A stretch of DNA of 64,000 bases from Taenia hydatigena (lineage: Eukaryota > Platyhelminthes > Cestoda > Cyclophyllidea > Taeniidae). Numbering within the stretch: position 1 is the first letter of the stretch; every line of letters begins with the position of its first letter. The stretch lies in assembly GCA_036345935.2 (NCBI GenBank), contig JADWOT020000009.1:6157381-6221380 (forward strand). Reading direction: 5' to 3'. The notes below the pieces were generated by a model, which was not told the DNA's origin, did not search any database, and was given only the letters and a program-made list of their open reading frames with translations. Below, in pieces: positions 1 through 14,000 of the stretch. Both the position numbers and the translations under genes were made by a program.

Positions 1-3000
1 AAATTCAGCGTTGAGCGCTTCGATAATGTTGCCTCCAAATACAACCGCGTGATGCGAGTTTCAACTTCTGCCGAAATTAATGCGCTTTTTCTGGAAGGTA
101 CTTTGACTCAATGGCACTGCGATTAAGATACGGCCGTTCAATCTTCATCTGGAGGAGGTATCGCTGAATTTTACAATGCTCCTTCATTCCAATAAGGGAT
201 AAACCCCCAGAGTGAGTTGTTCTACTAAATTATCGGATGGACCCTTTAACTCACATGAGCAAGTTTGGGTAATTAAGATTTGACCTGCCATTCAATTAGT
301 ATTTTTCGGGATATGAAATGCCACTTGAATTGGTCTCAATTAGAGTAGATAAGGCGACGGCGGAGAAATATTTAATATAGCGACGTAGATACGGGTAGTT
401 ACTAACGCAATTTGAGTTTCCCTTGAAATGCTTGGATGTGGATGTGTTGAGAGCTCTTTGCGGGGATGTGCGAATGCTTCACATCTCAGAGGCCAAGTAA
501 TTGGCTGTGGTGGTTTCGCCCAAATCGACAATTCCTGATTTGCAGCCACCTGAAATATCCATCAAGCCGGTCGTGCCATGCACCTTTGTCTTAGTAGGCA
601 ATCTCATTTCTTAGTTTAATGTCTCACCGACAACGTAAAATTTATTTTTAAATAATGAAGCTAATTTGGGTAGGGCTGTTGAAGTAAGATAACGTGCATT
701 TGTCATTTGCAAATCTCCATTTTTGCATGTTTGGTATCGCTTGGATTGAATAAAACTACTGGACTAAAAAAACTAAACGATGGAATGTATTTCAACACTT
801 GCGTAAAAAAATAGAAGCCTATTTACCAAAGACATGCTTTTAAATGATCTTTACTTTATTCGAAATTACATCTTTTTTCATGGCCGAGGTTCACGGTGGA
901 GAACTGGAATGGCCTAAAATCATTCAAAGTGGAAGTTTGCACTCCGATAGGTCACTTCATTTTAACAAGAACGTAACAACTTACTCAGAGTCTCTCTTTG
1001 CTACCAATTTCCTTCTTTTTTAATGTCAAGGATAGAATAAATCAGCAGTTTAGCCTCTGGAGGCATTGAGGTCAGTATGAAAAGTGAGCAGCAGGGGTAC
1101 GCATGGTGTGGGCGCGTGTTCAAAATCTCACGGCGGTGCATCCTACCTGCGTGAGACAGAATTTGTTCAAGTAATCGACGATTGTGGGGTGAGAAATAAC
1201 ATCCGTATTCTCATGCGCGTGGGCGAGCGTGAAGAGGGATGGGCAAGGTAACATCACCTCCGTTTTGTCACACTCCTCGAACGCCTGCTGTTAGTCATTC
1301 AGTTGCCCCTCTCCTCCCCTTCCCCTTCCATCCAGCCTCACAGCCCTCCACCTCTTCCACCCACCTGACGATTCTAATGGGGAGGAACACGCGCACTCCC
1401 ATCCTTAATCTCCCCCCCGCTCCTCCCACTTCTGCCGCCTCCAACTCCATCACTCTCGAGGGCTCCTACAACGCAGGCATGTGTACTTGTGTAGGCCTGT
1501 TTTCTGGATGAGCCCGAGATGGTATGGCCGCAGGTGACGGGACTATTGGGTCCCCACAATGTGACATAAAAGTCCAAGTCCCGGCATCGCACAACCCCCG
1601 TTCCGAGAATACCAAGATTGTTCCCCGCGCAGTAAGTGGCATAAATCTTAAAGACATGCTCCGAAAACCCAAAAAAACCCTTAAAATAATGAGTTTTCAT
1701 GTTATGCTGATTGCTCAGTGGTTGCTCGAAAGATATTAAAGAATGCAAGCATTTTGTAGCTAATTAAATCCACTTTTTGGCTCGATATACACCCAATAAA
1801 GGCACAGTTTGGACATTGAGAGGTCTTTGATGCCATTATTATCGAAGCCTCCACGTTTTATTTATTTTAGACAGTGAAGCAATGATGCAAAGCAAGTGAA
1901 AACAATTTACTTTGTCAAACTTGCCTATGGCCGCGTCCTATTCTAGTTTGACAAAGTCGCTGATCATTTGATCACAAAATCGAGGTTATTAACCCGATCC
2001 CCGACTAACATTAAGCAGCGCAAGCCTGCCAAATCTCCTCGGTGACTGTGGGTGCTAAGGTCGAGCACAAAAATTTAGCGATTAGGGTTGCAACAAAAAA
2101 GTAGTGAGTTTGTTTGCTCGTCTGGATATTTGCTCACATGTCCCACTGGAATTGCCCTCCAATGCAGTGTTAGGTTACTTAAAGAACAGTAGTCGAAATA
2201 GCTTTAGTCCAATTGCGGCTTGAATATAACCTCAGAGAGGTGGACGTCTCACATTTCGAAGGCCATCCAGTCCGGTATCACTTTAGTGATAACGTATGAC
2301 CTATGTGCATTTTTGTTACTTTTTTGCTAACGAAATGACGTCTAAACCACAAGGCAAAACGCCAGTGCGCTCAAAGAAGCGCGTAAAATGTGGAAGACTG
2401 AAACAATTTTGATATGATGGCATGGAAGATGCTAGGGCTGAGTAGAATCATGGTGAGTAATGTGGCTGACTGGATTGTTACCGCAACTTAGACGAAGACA
2501 CACCTCATGTGAGACCAAAAACGGCAAAAACTATTCACTAAGAGGCTGCCGAAGTGTAGTAGCAAGATTCTCAATCTCATACACAGTCCTTGTGAAATTT
2601 GATAACCTATCCGAAAATTCAACACAAAAAAGGTGCCTTAAAACCGGTCAAATGAGGCACCAGTATGATGGGATGTGAAGTTGGCACAGGTGCTCATTTA
2701 ATGTTTTCTCCCACTGGCTGAGCACAGACTGTGAGAGAGGGCGAGAACCATTTAACAGTGGAAGGGCTCTTTCGCGCGAAACAGGAAGGAGGCAAAGGGT
2801 CACTATGCTAGAAGCAGCAGATGCGTTGACGGGACAGCTTAACGCTTGAGTGCCCCTGGGTTTAATTAAGTCGCCAGTCAACGCAACCGGAAAGGGGAGC
2901 GCCCAATCCCCAATTTGGCCTTTCTTCCTCCTCGGTCCCCACTAACGAGAATACTAAGAGTTCCATGTCGATAGATTTAGCTAATAAAGGGAGGAGAGTT

Positions 3001-5349
3001 CGCAAGTTAACTACAGCATCGAAATGATCTAGAAAATGGTTGGCAAAATAAAAACGGTTTAAAAATGGAAATTGTGCATAACTGAAGTCAGCATTTATAA
3101 TCTTCACAAGGAAATAGAAAGTTTGGGAACGGTGACTGCATGAAAACTTACTCCAGGGACTATTTTGGTAGGAACATAAGATGTACAATGATGATATGTA
3201 TTTATTGAAAATCGTCAACCCCTATAAGCCTTCCCGACAACCTCGACAGAGGTAAGGACAGCCAAACAGAAGCGGTGTTTAGATATTACTGCGATTAATT
3301 TGTGGTTCGTTCACCCTCTTTAATGCAAATTGGGCATTTTTAATGGAAGCGGCACAAAGAGCGACCGGAAAATGAAACAAAAAGGGGCTTGTGTAGTAGA
3401 GACCTCCAGCTGAACACGAGTGCAAGAGAGAAAATGTATCCCACATGTGAAGGTAAATTTAAAAAAAAAGAAGTCCAGACGGAGCCAAGACGCGTATCAA
3501 CGAGCAGGATGGAGGTGTAAAGGGCTAGTTGATACGGAAGTGCCATCAATGCTGGTGATGCAGGCACTGAAGATGGTGGCAAAATGGAGAATCGTGAGTA
3601 TTTAGGTCTGTCTGTGCATGTGAGTTGGACGTGTTTATGGGTCAGGCAGCCTGAGGGTCAACCAGGGGTCATTTTGGGGACCGTGAACGCGTAGTGATGT
3701 CGGAGTTCAAAAGCTCACTATATATGAGTATCGATACTAGGTATAGCCATTCCCTTTTGACACTGTGGCACTGCATGATTTCTGACTGATGCTTAAAAGG
3801 TCGGTTCTTTTAACTTGTCAACAAATATCTGTTTTAATCTCCTCTTCCTTCATTTTTTTCCGCATTAAATTTGATTAAATACGCATCACTCGCGAGTATT
3901 TTGACTATTACGAGTTTGCCAGTGGAAATGAGAGAATGAATCCTTCAAGTGCTGGTCAGCGATTTAAATCTGGGAGAGTGGAATTCGAGCATGGCGAATA
4001 AAGACTGGTTTTAACATCAGATATTCTGTTCTCCTTTTGTCGGAAGAGAAACTCACACACTCGAGAAGAGCTCCAGTTGCCTGGGCGATTGCCATCCTTT
4101 TCCACTACCATTTACTTAGCTACAATCATCAACATCAATCAAACCGATTTGCGATTCCATTTGAAGCGTTAAGCGTCTTTGATAAAGAACTATTCCTCAT
4201 TCTCAAGTAGCGGTAGGGGCTTGAAAGCCACCTTCAGGTCTTTTCTAAAAAGCTTTAATTTTTCGCAGGAATTTGATTGCGAAAGAATGATTAACATCAA
4301 GTATCCGTTGGCCACATAACTTCTACTGTCAAATTTTTATTCCCAAACTTGATAAACTCTCCCTCACCCAAATTTACCATCATACTAATCAATTAAGCTC
4401 CGTTTTCCATCTCTACAAGCACTTGCATTGTCGTCAGTCCTTCTACTCCTTCTAAATGAATATTACTTACATGCTTCTGATAGGAAGGTGCAGTAACCTC
4501 CCACCAGTATTTAGGTAATAGCCTGACACGTGATGCCGCACCTTAATTTCGCATTTTTGATTCGATGTATGGTGGCTTCCCATTTGCTTACTTAAATCTA
4601 GCTAAACGATGCTCTTATCAAGCATCCATAATAATTCTTCCATCTCACATAATATGCACTATAAGCACTACTGCCAGGTGTCACACACCCATTATATTCC
4701 GCTGACATTTGACGGATTTCCTTGGTCTTCGTTCCTTCAAGTGAAGCATGGAATGGACCTGCATCCTGTTGGCACACTCCCCGAATATTGCGCCATATTT
4801 CAAAGCCAATTAAGGCCAGTTTACTTGCTACTCCTGTAGGCTACTTTTACATTCAATTTGCAAATCTTCAGACATCATAATTGTGCTAAGTTAACAGTTG
4901 ACTTAACGTGCAGAAAATGCCGTTTTCTGTGCAAATAATGGTTACATGGCTTATTGTATGTCCCGCAGATTTGATCCATACTGACTTCCTTCTAGTAACA
5001 AGAATTTATAAGGATTCCCTGAAAACACTGGCCTATAACAACCTGGGTGATTAAGCAGCGAGGAATGGAGTTAAGCGCCCCTCAACATGGCACTTGAAAT
5101 TGTCAGCTGACAAAGCCATTTGCGTCATCGAGACTGTTTCCAGTCTGGTACTTTGGTGCAAAATTTGCTCGAATAAAACGCGCAACGCAATCCGGTCGCA
5201 AGAGAATATACTTAATTAACTTATTCACTTTGCCAGTGGAAGTTTTAATGGGTTACTGCGAAAAACAATTATAAATAGATCAATTGTAAGAAGGACCATG
5301 TATCACCCTGAGGCTTCCCTAAGACGACAGAAGACACAACCCATGCGGA

Positions 5350-6280
5350 AAGGCTTCAGGCTACTGGCGTGGCCGAAAAGCTGGCTGGCCCAACGTAGGT
5401 ATCACGGCCAATCATGCTGGGCCTTTATCCAAGTCGAGAGTTAAACAACAAACCTATTACATAGCCTCTTCTTCTTCTTCTAAGCGTCATTCCCAGCACT
5501 TCCCTTTGCCAACTTCCGGCGTCAGCTATCACAATGTAACCAAGGTTGTAAAAAAAGCCAACCGTGTTAGTCATCAAATTTCAATGCGGCTGAGGCCATA
5601 CTTGATCACAACGTCACTAATCCCTCTTGGAAATTCAATTTGATCTGGATTTAGGAACAGGGAATTGTGCTGGTCATCAGGCATGCCCATAGTTAGACGT
5701 GACCTCCTCGCTCTTTTGTTCTCGCTTTGGAGCTGCACCGTCTTACCTGGCTATCTGGGTTCTATCCAGCTAGTAGAGGTGGGAAACGTATCGCGACATC
5801 ATTTTAATGACATCTTTATGCAAGAAAACTCCGTGACGAAACTTTTCCATATGGTTTACGGTTAGTATCACTTCCGTTATTAATAGCGTTCTCGCGGAAC
5901 ACGGAATTTGGGTTGTTGCCGAAGGTAGAAGCCATTCTCACCCATCCTGTTGGAGCCGTCACTGATTCCTCCATCTGTAGCATATCTACTTCTTTCACAC
6001 AATCAAAGGCTGTCGCCCAGCGGTGCAAATTAGGATAGAAGTCCTCCAAAGTTGGGTTCGCTTTCCGCTGCCACTAAAAAATCACCTCGAAACTCCCCTG
6101 AAGACGAAAGAGGACATAATACCCGGTCAAAATATGCGTATTTAAAGTGCAAAAAGAGACTTCGGCTCCCAGTATGGCCCAAAGACCAGTCCACCCAGCT
6201 AAGGTAAAATGGCAAACCATGTGGTCTATTACCGAAACCGGAAGTTATGCAAATATCAATGCTATTGTAGGTCCCTTTCC
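5350..6280. repeat. Degenerate dispersed repeat, copy 1
   Basis: This segment aligns piecewise with 46.9-47.72 kb. Shared landmarks in the same order include GAGAGTTAA followed by CAACAAA and TTAC (about 5435-5460 versus 46970-46995), ATCACAATGTAA (5527 versus 47060), TGCGGCT (5585 versus 47295), CTTTATGCAAG (5815 versus 47490) and CGGAACACG (5893 versus 47575). A terminal-like module with ACCGAAACCGG sits at about 6150-6260 and a related module at about 5360-5460, so the unit is roughly 0.9 kb with similar ends. No open frame survives. A miniature LTR-type or other non-autonomous element is possible; the class is not established. Confidence 0.55.
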
Positions 6281-6499
6281 TTTTGAACGAAACCAGGCAT
6301 TTTCCAACATAAATTTCCTTTAATGTTCATTCGATGCCAGCTATTTAAGTAACAAATAAGTTAAAAACTTGTAAACGAAAAATTTACCGAACTCCGTGAT
6401 ATGGTAACAATTATCAGCCTAACGAGTAACAACAAAAACAAATATTTTGGAGCAGTGGACTCTTTCAACACTATTTAAGCAAGAAAATATTACTTTCAC

Positions 6500-6800
6500 A
6501 TGAGAATATTAACTGAATTTTAGGCCTTCGGCGTAAAAGTACCGGTCGATTAACCGCAGAGACCTAACAGTTGTTTCAATACAGGTCGTGACAACTGTTG
6601 TAGCGTCTCGAGACTTCCTTGAAGGCAAAAGAGGGCATAATACTGTGGCGGAAAATAGGTATTCGGCAAACAATGGGATCGGGGCCGCCGGCATAGCTCG
6701 GAGGCCAGTCAACCTGGCTGGGACAGTATTACATCCAATTGACCGAAACAGGCAGTGAGAACACGCAAAGTATTACTAGGCTCACTAAGGCACAATTTCA
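6500..6800. repeat. Degenerate dispersed repeat, partial copy 2
   Basis: About 170 bases here repeat the right part of the preceding copy: CTCGAGACTTCCTTGAAGGC near 6605 matches the CTCGAAACTCCCCTGAAGAC motif near 6085, followed in both by AAAGAGG-CATAATAC, and then GGCCAGTCAACC and GACCGAAACAGG (about 6700-6750). It is probably an end fragment or a solo terminal module of the same family. No coding content is seen. Confidence 0.5.
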
Positions 6801-8023
6801 TTGCACTACGTTCGATCATGCCTTGCAGTTATTTAAAATTCACAATGAATCCTAACGGACAAATGAGAAGACAGACAATGGTAGAGTTCGCGAACAACAC
6901 TTAAGAGAAAAATTAAAGTATGTGATGATCTGATTTTTTTCAAAACCATAGCTAAATAAAACGGATTTTTAATTAGCAGATTGCTGAGGATCAGCCTCGG
7001 TAGCGTGGTTCTCCAGCAATAAATAAGGCCTCGCGACTCTTTCGCATACCTACAGCAACCCATTCTTCCACAACGGTATAGTTTGCTTCGTTATGGCTCT
7101 ACGCCGCCACGCAATAGACATCATCACAGCATTTTTGAGGAAATGTTATAAGCTTATTGTTTAACTCTCGATTATGGCTGAGGGACCACTTAGTTAATAA
7201 GTCATTGTACCCTCGCAAGGTGATTTGGATCATGCCGGTAGTCTAGAGCTCTACTGCATGTCGAATCCGAATATTCAAGTTAAGAATTGTCTTCTTTTGC
7301 CTTCAACGAAGTCTTAGAGCGGTGCAGGGATAGACATTTGGTTGTGACTTACAACCGTACCAGTAATGCAAATGCCGCAAATTGCTAAGAAATATATTTG
7401 TAAGAATATTTCACAAAACGCTTTTATTTTGAAATGCATAGAACTTGATAATCAGTTAACTACATATTGATACTTCAAATCACGCCTCGATAAAACTTGC
7501 ATAAGTTAAAAATGGGATAAACTCCTGCAAAATCTGATAAAAGGCACTGAAATATTATTAACTTTTATTTTTTTATTTACGCACGACCTGATGTTTGAAC
7601 ATATTGAAGTTTGCAAACAATCATGGTAGTGGTTGTTTTGACTTTAAGAGGGTTGTTTAAGTGCTGGGTGGTTTGTCGAAACGGTAGTGTTGCAGTTCTT
7701 ATTTAGCCATTCTAGACTTGCTACTTTAAAGATTGCACATGCCTTTTAGGTACAGACCTAAAAAATGACTAACGTCTCACGCTTTTTCCTTTGTTTTATT
7801 AGTGTTTGGGAAGTGAGTTCGTTGATTCTGCTCTACTTTCCGTTATTCAGAGCGACTGTGCTCCTAATTTATTTCATTGAAATGCATAGTACCATGTAAA
7901 GCTGGGTGTTTTGCCCGAATCGCCTTGTCTACCCGGAGGAAATGAAGTTAAAATACTTTGTGGCTCGTCTTTGTTTGATAAATTTGAATGAACCCGAAGT
8001 ATGATGTTTACTTGGTTTCAGAA

Positions 8024-11000
8024 ATGACAGGAACTGTGACGAAGCTGCCTCATATTGTGTCCATATTCAATGAGTGTCAAGAAACCTCGTTATCTCACGA
8101 TCGTCTGCTGTCCTCCCTGATGGATTTGTATACAAGGGTAAGCTGCTTCAACCTTGAATTCCTGAACCATTGTGCCCTCCTTTTGATCCCTAAAGTCTGC
8201 TTGCGTGATACTTCCTGGTAGGTCAAGGGATAGTTTCGAATTGTCGTGGGTACTAATGCGTTTTCTCAAGTGTCCACTTCACCACTTGTTCGAGAATATG
8301 CTCTTTTATGAATTCCTGATGTTTTGCATTCCTGCAGATGCCATTCTCCCACTTCGCGGAGGACTTTTTTGAGCTCTGCCGTTACTCCTTGATCAGTGCA
8401 GAACGTAATGCCTTCAGGGAGCGGACCATTGATTTCATCGTTCGTGCCGTTGTTCATATTAGTGCCAATGCTGCTGAACGCGAGGATGGGAATCCGCGGA
8501 ATCTACTCCTTGTCAAGATGTTCCTCTTTTGTGCTAAGGTACGTCCCATGCCCTTAAATTTGACTGCGTTATGGTTGCTATCTCTTATTTTACTTTAATT
8601 GATCCGCTATTACATCTAGCATAATAATTTTTTGACCACAAGGAGTGTCTACCTTAAACGGATGCTATTTAGTGTAATATTTACTGGTGTTTTACACTAG
8701 AATCTGTAGGGTCTTACTGAAATTTATGTGTACAACCTTATACCTCATATCTTTGCCTTCTGGAGCAAATGTACCTAATAATTGGCGTGCTCACATAAGC
8801 AGTCTGCTTTTTGAGAAGCAAGCTAAAATCCCTGGAGTGGAATCTAACTTTAACTTTTCTGTCACCCATTTGCTAATTCAAAATATTGGGTCGATTGAGG
8901 CGTCACTGCTGCGTTTGCTAGGCTTTTCTATGGTTTTTCTTGGATTCCCCATTCTACGCAGTATCACGAATGCGTCAAGCATGCACCACGTTTTCGGTGC
9001 ACTCAGTTGATTCACAAACTGCTCGAAGCCATGGGCTCTGAGGCCTGTCTGCCGGTGGAGCTGTTCGACATCGTTCAGCGCGTCCTTCTTCGTCGGTCGA
9101 CGGATGTAAAGGTAACGAATTTACTCATTCCTTTTCAAATCCGTCCTCTGAAAGCATATTTTGGTAGGCATCCTACTGTATTTTTTCGCCTATTTCTCGA
9201 AATCTATGCGCATTGAGCAACGCAATGGCATCTTATGGTCTGAATTTTGTTGATAGGAGTTTTATCCTGTTAGCTTCAATTCTGCTGTCTTTTTCACAGC
9301 TTCGCTTAAGATTTGATAGGCTCGTATGATTCAGTGGTACTTTAGATGACGTCGCTATCTTTAAGAATTGCCTAAAAAATTCTACATCGACGTGTTACCC
9401 CCTTGTTTGGAGAAAACTTGTCGGAATCTTTTTGCATTAGCAAACTATGATTGGTCAAAGGTTTGCCTCGTAAATAAATGTCAGGTATACAATTGGAAAA
9501 GAATCGTTTTAGGTCGAAAACCGGATGTTTTCATGGTTCCAGAGAACGGACCAATACTTGTAACATACATTGGTCGGCCAATGCAATTTGTAATTTGATT
9601 AGAACGAGAGGGGACAGATTGGATTTCAGCACTTCCAGCAGTCTTCAGCTCAACTAATGCTAGTTTTGAGCGTCGCATTGGCTTTCGGCTGTTCACTTAG
9701 CCTATCTGAGTCATTTTCCCACAGGCTCGTTTGATTGGCCGTATTGGGCTCTAAGCCATCCTGAGTGATGGCAGAAATGTAAATTGTTGATTCACTTTAC
9801 CGAGCGAACTTTCAAAAACCACGGAAAAATCCTTAATTATTCGTCATTTGTAGTTGACCTTAAATCCATCGACATAAGAATAATACATAATGGCGTCGTA
9901 AGTCAGTCAGTCATTCATTCTATTTTTGGAGCGTACACGTTGACTGTTCGCACTTTTTCCACTGCGCACAGCCCATGATCCGCGTGCAGGCAGCTCTGGG
10001 TTTAGCACGTCTTCAGAATCCCACAGATCGTAGGTGCCCGGTTATTGAACAGCTGCTGTGGCTTTCGCGTCACGACACCTCACCGGACGTTCGTCGTGCC
10101 GCCCTCGCCGCCATCGTACTCACCACTTTCACCCTACCTGTCGTCGTGGAACGCTGTCGGGATGTCTCCGATGCCGTTCGCAAAACTGCCTATAACATCC
10201 TCGCGCAACGCTCCGTGGTACGACCCCTCTCTATTGCCAAGCGTATTGCCATTCTGCAGGACGGTCTTACGGACACCTCGCGTGAGTCTAGTCTATGTTA
10301 AAGCACAGATTTGAAGATTTTTCGCTACCGTTTTTGATTTCTATTTGTATCCTAGCCGATGTCCGGAAAGCGGCGGAGGCAGTAGTGATAGCATGGTTCA
10401 ACTTCCTAGATCAAGATCCGATTCTATTACTGCGAAGGTTGGATACCGAGGGTGTGCCAAAGACCAGCAAACTCTGTCTCGATCATCTATTGCCGAATTT
10501 AGAGGAGGACACCTTGGTGACTGTCATAACTAAGTGGGCGACTGACTATTTGGACGAAAAGTGAGCGGTCGATTGCGTAGGATTTTAACGTTTCTCAAGT
10601 ATGTGTATGGACTAGGGTCAGTCATTTCGTAAACAACTTTTTTTGTCTTCGTGACCTTCATATAACGGAGGTTGTGCTAGCAAGGGAGTGATCCGTTACC
10701 TCATGCTTTCCACTCAGGCATATCCCAAAACCCGATAGATGTTCTGTGGAATGTGTCTTCTTTTGGCGCGTGATAATCGAGTATCTATTGAAAAGACAAA
10801 ACGCTGACGACGACAGTGGCGATACGAACAATCAGATTGAGGAAGGTGGCCAAATCTCCCATACCGCTAGCGCTTCCTCTTCCTCGCCTGGTCAATTTGC
10901 ACCCATCCTAGAGCGTATAACGCCCTCGGTTTCGGATTATGTTAACTTCATCATTTAGTAAGTCAACGATTTTGTACTAGGATTATTGAGTGATTGGGAG

Positions 11001-14000
11001 TGAATTTTTGGCTTTCATCATGTAATAACAAGCAAAGGATGCGATTTGTTATTGACTTCGCTGTGGAGATATCTCATCAATTTCTGTCCCTTGAATCGCA
11101 AATGTCTCGGAATAACTACTGTGGAATCATCTTTGGAGGTGAGATCTGTCGTAGAATCTAAATTACATGATTCGACGAGTTCTGTTTTGTTAAGCATTTA
11201 AAGTTCGCAGTGTTCAGATAAAACATCGGAGTAGTCCGAATCAGAATATTTACCAGATTCGACGACTCCATTATCCCAGCATTGTCCACTACCTGAGTTC
11301 ACGGGGTCTGATCATCTGATTGCAGTTGACACCAGCTAATGGGGAAGCCATCAACATTGATTTTATTGGGAGAGACGAAATAATCTTACTGGCTAAAGGA
11401 ACAAACTGGACTTTGAAGTTCGACCACTATCATTAGATAACCCTCAGAGTGCACACCACTTTGACGCCGCTTCGCCTTGTAGTAGTCGGTGAATTTGCGT
11501 TTAGATGTTGAAATTGTCACTGGAAGTTTAGTTAGTTTACTACCGCGCAAGTTTTTTGGAATTGAAGAGTAAAACTATTTTTTAAGTTCAAATCAAAGCT
11601 TCTATATTTACTAGCGTTTTTTTTCTCGCCTCCGCTAGCTAAAACAATCCCGTACAGATTCTTAGTCTCAATAAGCATGAGAAAAACCTATCTCCGTTAT
11701 CATTCCCACTTTCTGACTAGTCGCGTAGATAGTCTCCTTGTTCTGCTACGAGCAGACGTCGACTACAACGAGAATGTCATGGAGGCGGAGAGTGTCTTGG
11801 AGCACGTTCTGCTGTTGTGCGAGTCTTTGGACCTCTCCGACGAATTTGGACGGCGACGGCTCTTTGACGTCGTTCGTGGCTGGCTGGTGTGCCCACAGGT
11901 ACCTGCTAGTCTCACGAAATTTCTGCTACAAATCTACTTCAATCTTGAGTCAAATGTGGTAAGTTTACCATTCTTAACCATTGGCAAGCCTTTTTCTTAA
12001 GCACTGAACTGGTTTAGTGTCTGAGTTTGCTGAAAGTATATGCGAAACGTAGGTTTCTGGAAGAGTCTTTATTCCTACCTGCATCAATATTAGCTACATT
12101 TCATTCCAGCTTCACAAGAGCATCACCTCTGTTACTATGAATAAGTATGAAGTGATCAGTGTGATATCGAGCGCATTAAATAAACCAACACGCCTCAATG
12201 TGCATACACACGTGGACTCTTTTAAGTGCATTTCTGGTTCGCAGCTGTTCTTCTACCTAACCCTGATAATTAAAAGTTCGTGGTCATCGAGGGGCGGCCG
12301 TCTGATTTAATGATTGGATATTTTCTGCAGCAAAACCGAGTGCTGAAAGTCGCGGAGATGACTTCCGAGCTGTTAGAATCTGCCGAAGAGGCGTCAAAGA
12401 AGCAGACTTCTAGCGTTCAAACCGTCACACCGGCTGCCGCCGGTACGAATAACAATCACGGCGATATGCCATCTCGGCCACTGAGTGATGGGAAGTCACA
12501 TGTCGAGCCTTCACACCAACCCCAGGCCAAGCCTTTGAATAAGGCTCGCGAGACCTACCTCCGTATAAAGGCAAGGCGAAGTGCCTTACTTATCTTCGGT
12601 GGTTCAATGGAATCAAAAGCAAGGCTCTTGGTTCATTTCCTTTTTGTAGGTGGCTGAATTGAAGGTGAAATTGAATGAGCTGAACGAGTCGCTGAGTGAA
12701 TGCATTCGGGTGAAGGATTTTGAGCGTGCGACGTCCCTTCGTGATGAGTGCGCCAGACTGGAAGGGGAACGCTCCGCTTTGCTTCATGAACTCACTGGGA
12801 TCAATTTGCCTGTCTGGTAAGTCTCCCGGTTATTCGTGATTTCGTTATCAGAAAGGCGAAACTGTGTCACAATCACAGACATTGAAGGCTGCGAAAATTT
12901 TAAATTGCTGTACATCCTGCCTCGGCGCACGTTAATAGCTTAAACTAGGACGAAATTCACTACTAGTTCCGCAGGAGTTTGAGACATAAATTCCTTGATT
13001 ATTTTCAAAGCTGCAATATGGTGACGTATTAGTCTTCGATGAATCGATTCGAGTATCTGCCGTCATTCAAAAATTTCTAATCGTTGGGAGCACTTGGACA
13101 CCATTGTTTAATAAGTCCCATCATAACTAACACGAGTTTTTCTTCTAACTTTTTCAATAATCGCGCAAGACTATTTGCGTGACCCGGAAGTGAAACTATC
13201 GATTTTCGAATTGCTACATTATAAATTTTCTCGTCCGGAATTGATTGAGGCATTAGTTTTAGTGTTTGTGTGTTGAAAACCGCAACTTAATTTGGTTTTT
13301 TTTATTCAATACTATTATCAGAATAGAATAGCTTGCATACTTCAAATGCAGGGTGCTTCCGTAAGTCGGATTCGCAAGTAATCTGGTTTTTATAGCAGTT
13401 CACACGATGACGATTTGCGTACCTCGACTTGAATTCATAAATTTGACGAGATTTTGCCGCTAATTTATGGGCTATTTGCGGCAAATGTTAAAATTGTTAA
13501 AACGTTGCGTTGGTATAAACCAAACTCTTGTTGCTTTAGCTTCTACGAAGGGGCTCACTCGAAAATTAGAACCTAGGTTGCGACATTGGTGCGTGAATTC
13601 ATGCAAAACGAGGTCACAGGTGATAACATTTTGGCACAACGGATCAAAAAAGGGATAGCCGGTGTAGAGCTTCGCAGAAGCAGTAATGCACTAGTCGAGG
13701 TGCTCCTTTATAAGTTCGTTAATTTCTGTTGTGCTCACGAGTTGTTTGTTGGTATTCAGGTGTCAAGCTAGTCAATCAAATTCTGATATCATTTTCCGAA
13801 TTTTTTCTTCAGTACGCCAGATACCAGTAGCCGTCCAGTTCCCTCTGCCTCCTCGATCTATGCTTCATCTAGTACCGTGAAGGCAGAGGCTCTCACGGAG
13901 GAAGTGGTGGAAATATTCGACTCGGAGGAAGAGGAAGAGGAGGAAGAAGAAGAGAACGACGAATCGGATCCACAAGTTATTTTAGTGCGCCGGCAGATCA

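Larger units (their letters stand above)
1..8023. other. Gene-poor region upstream of CAP-G
   Basis: I see no exon chain with recognisable protein similarity in these 8 kb. Open frames are short, occur on both strands and lack matching splice sites. A GC-richer, proline-rich patch lies around 1080-1530 and is open on both strands, which argues for composition rather than coding. A short CTT run lies near 5465-5482. The 5.35-6.8 kb part is occupied by degenerate dispersed repeat copies listed separately. The promoter and any untranslated first exon of the CAP-G gene should lie near the right edge, but I could not place them. Confidence 0.6.
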
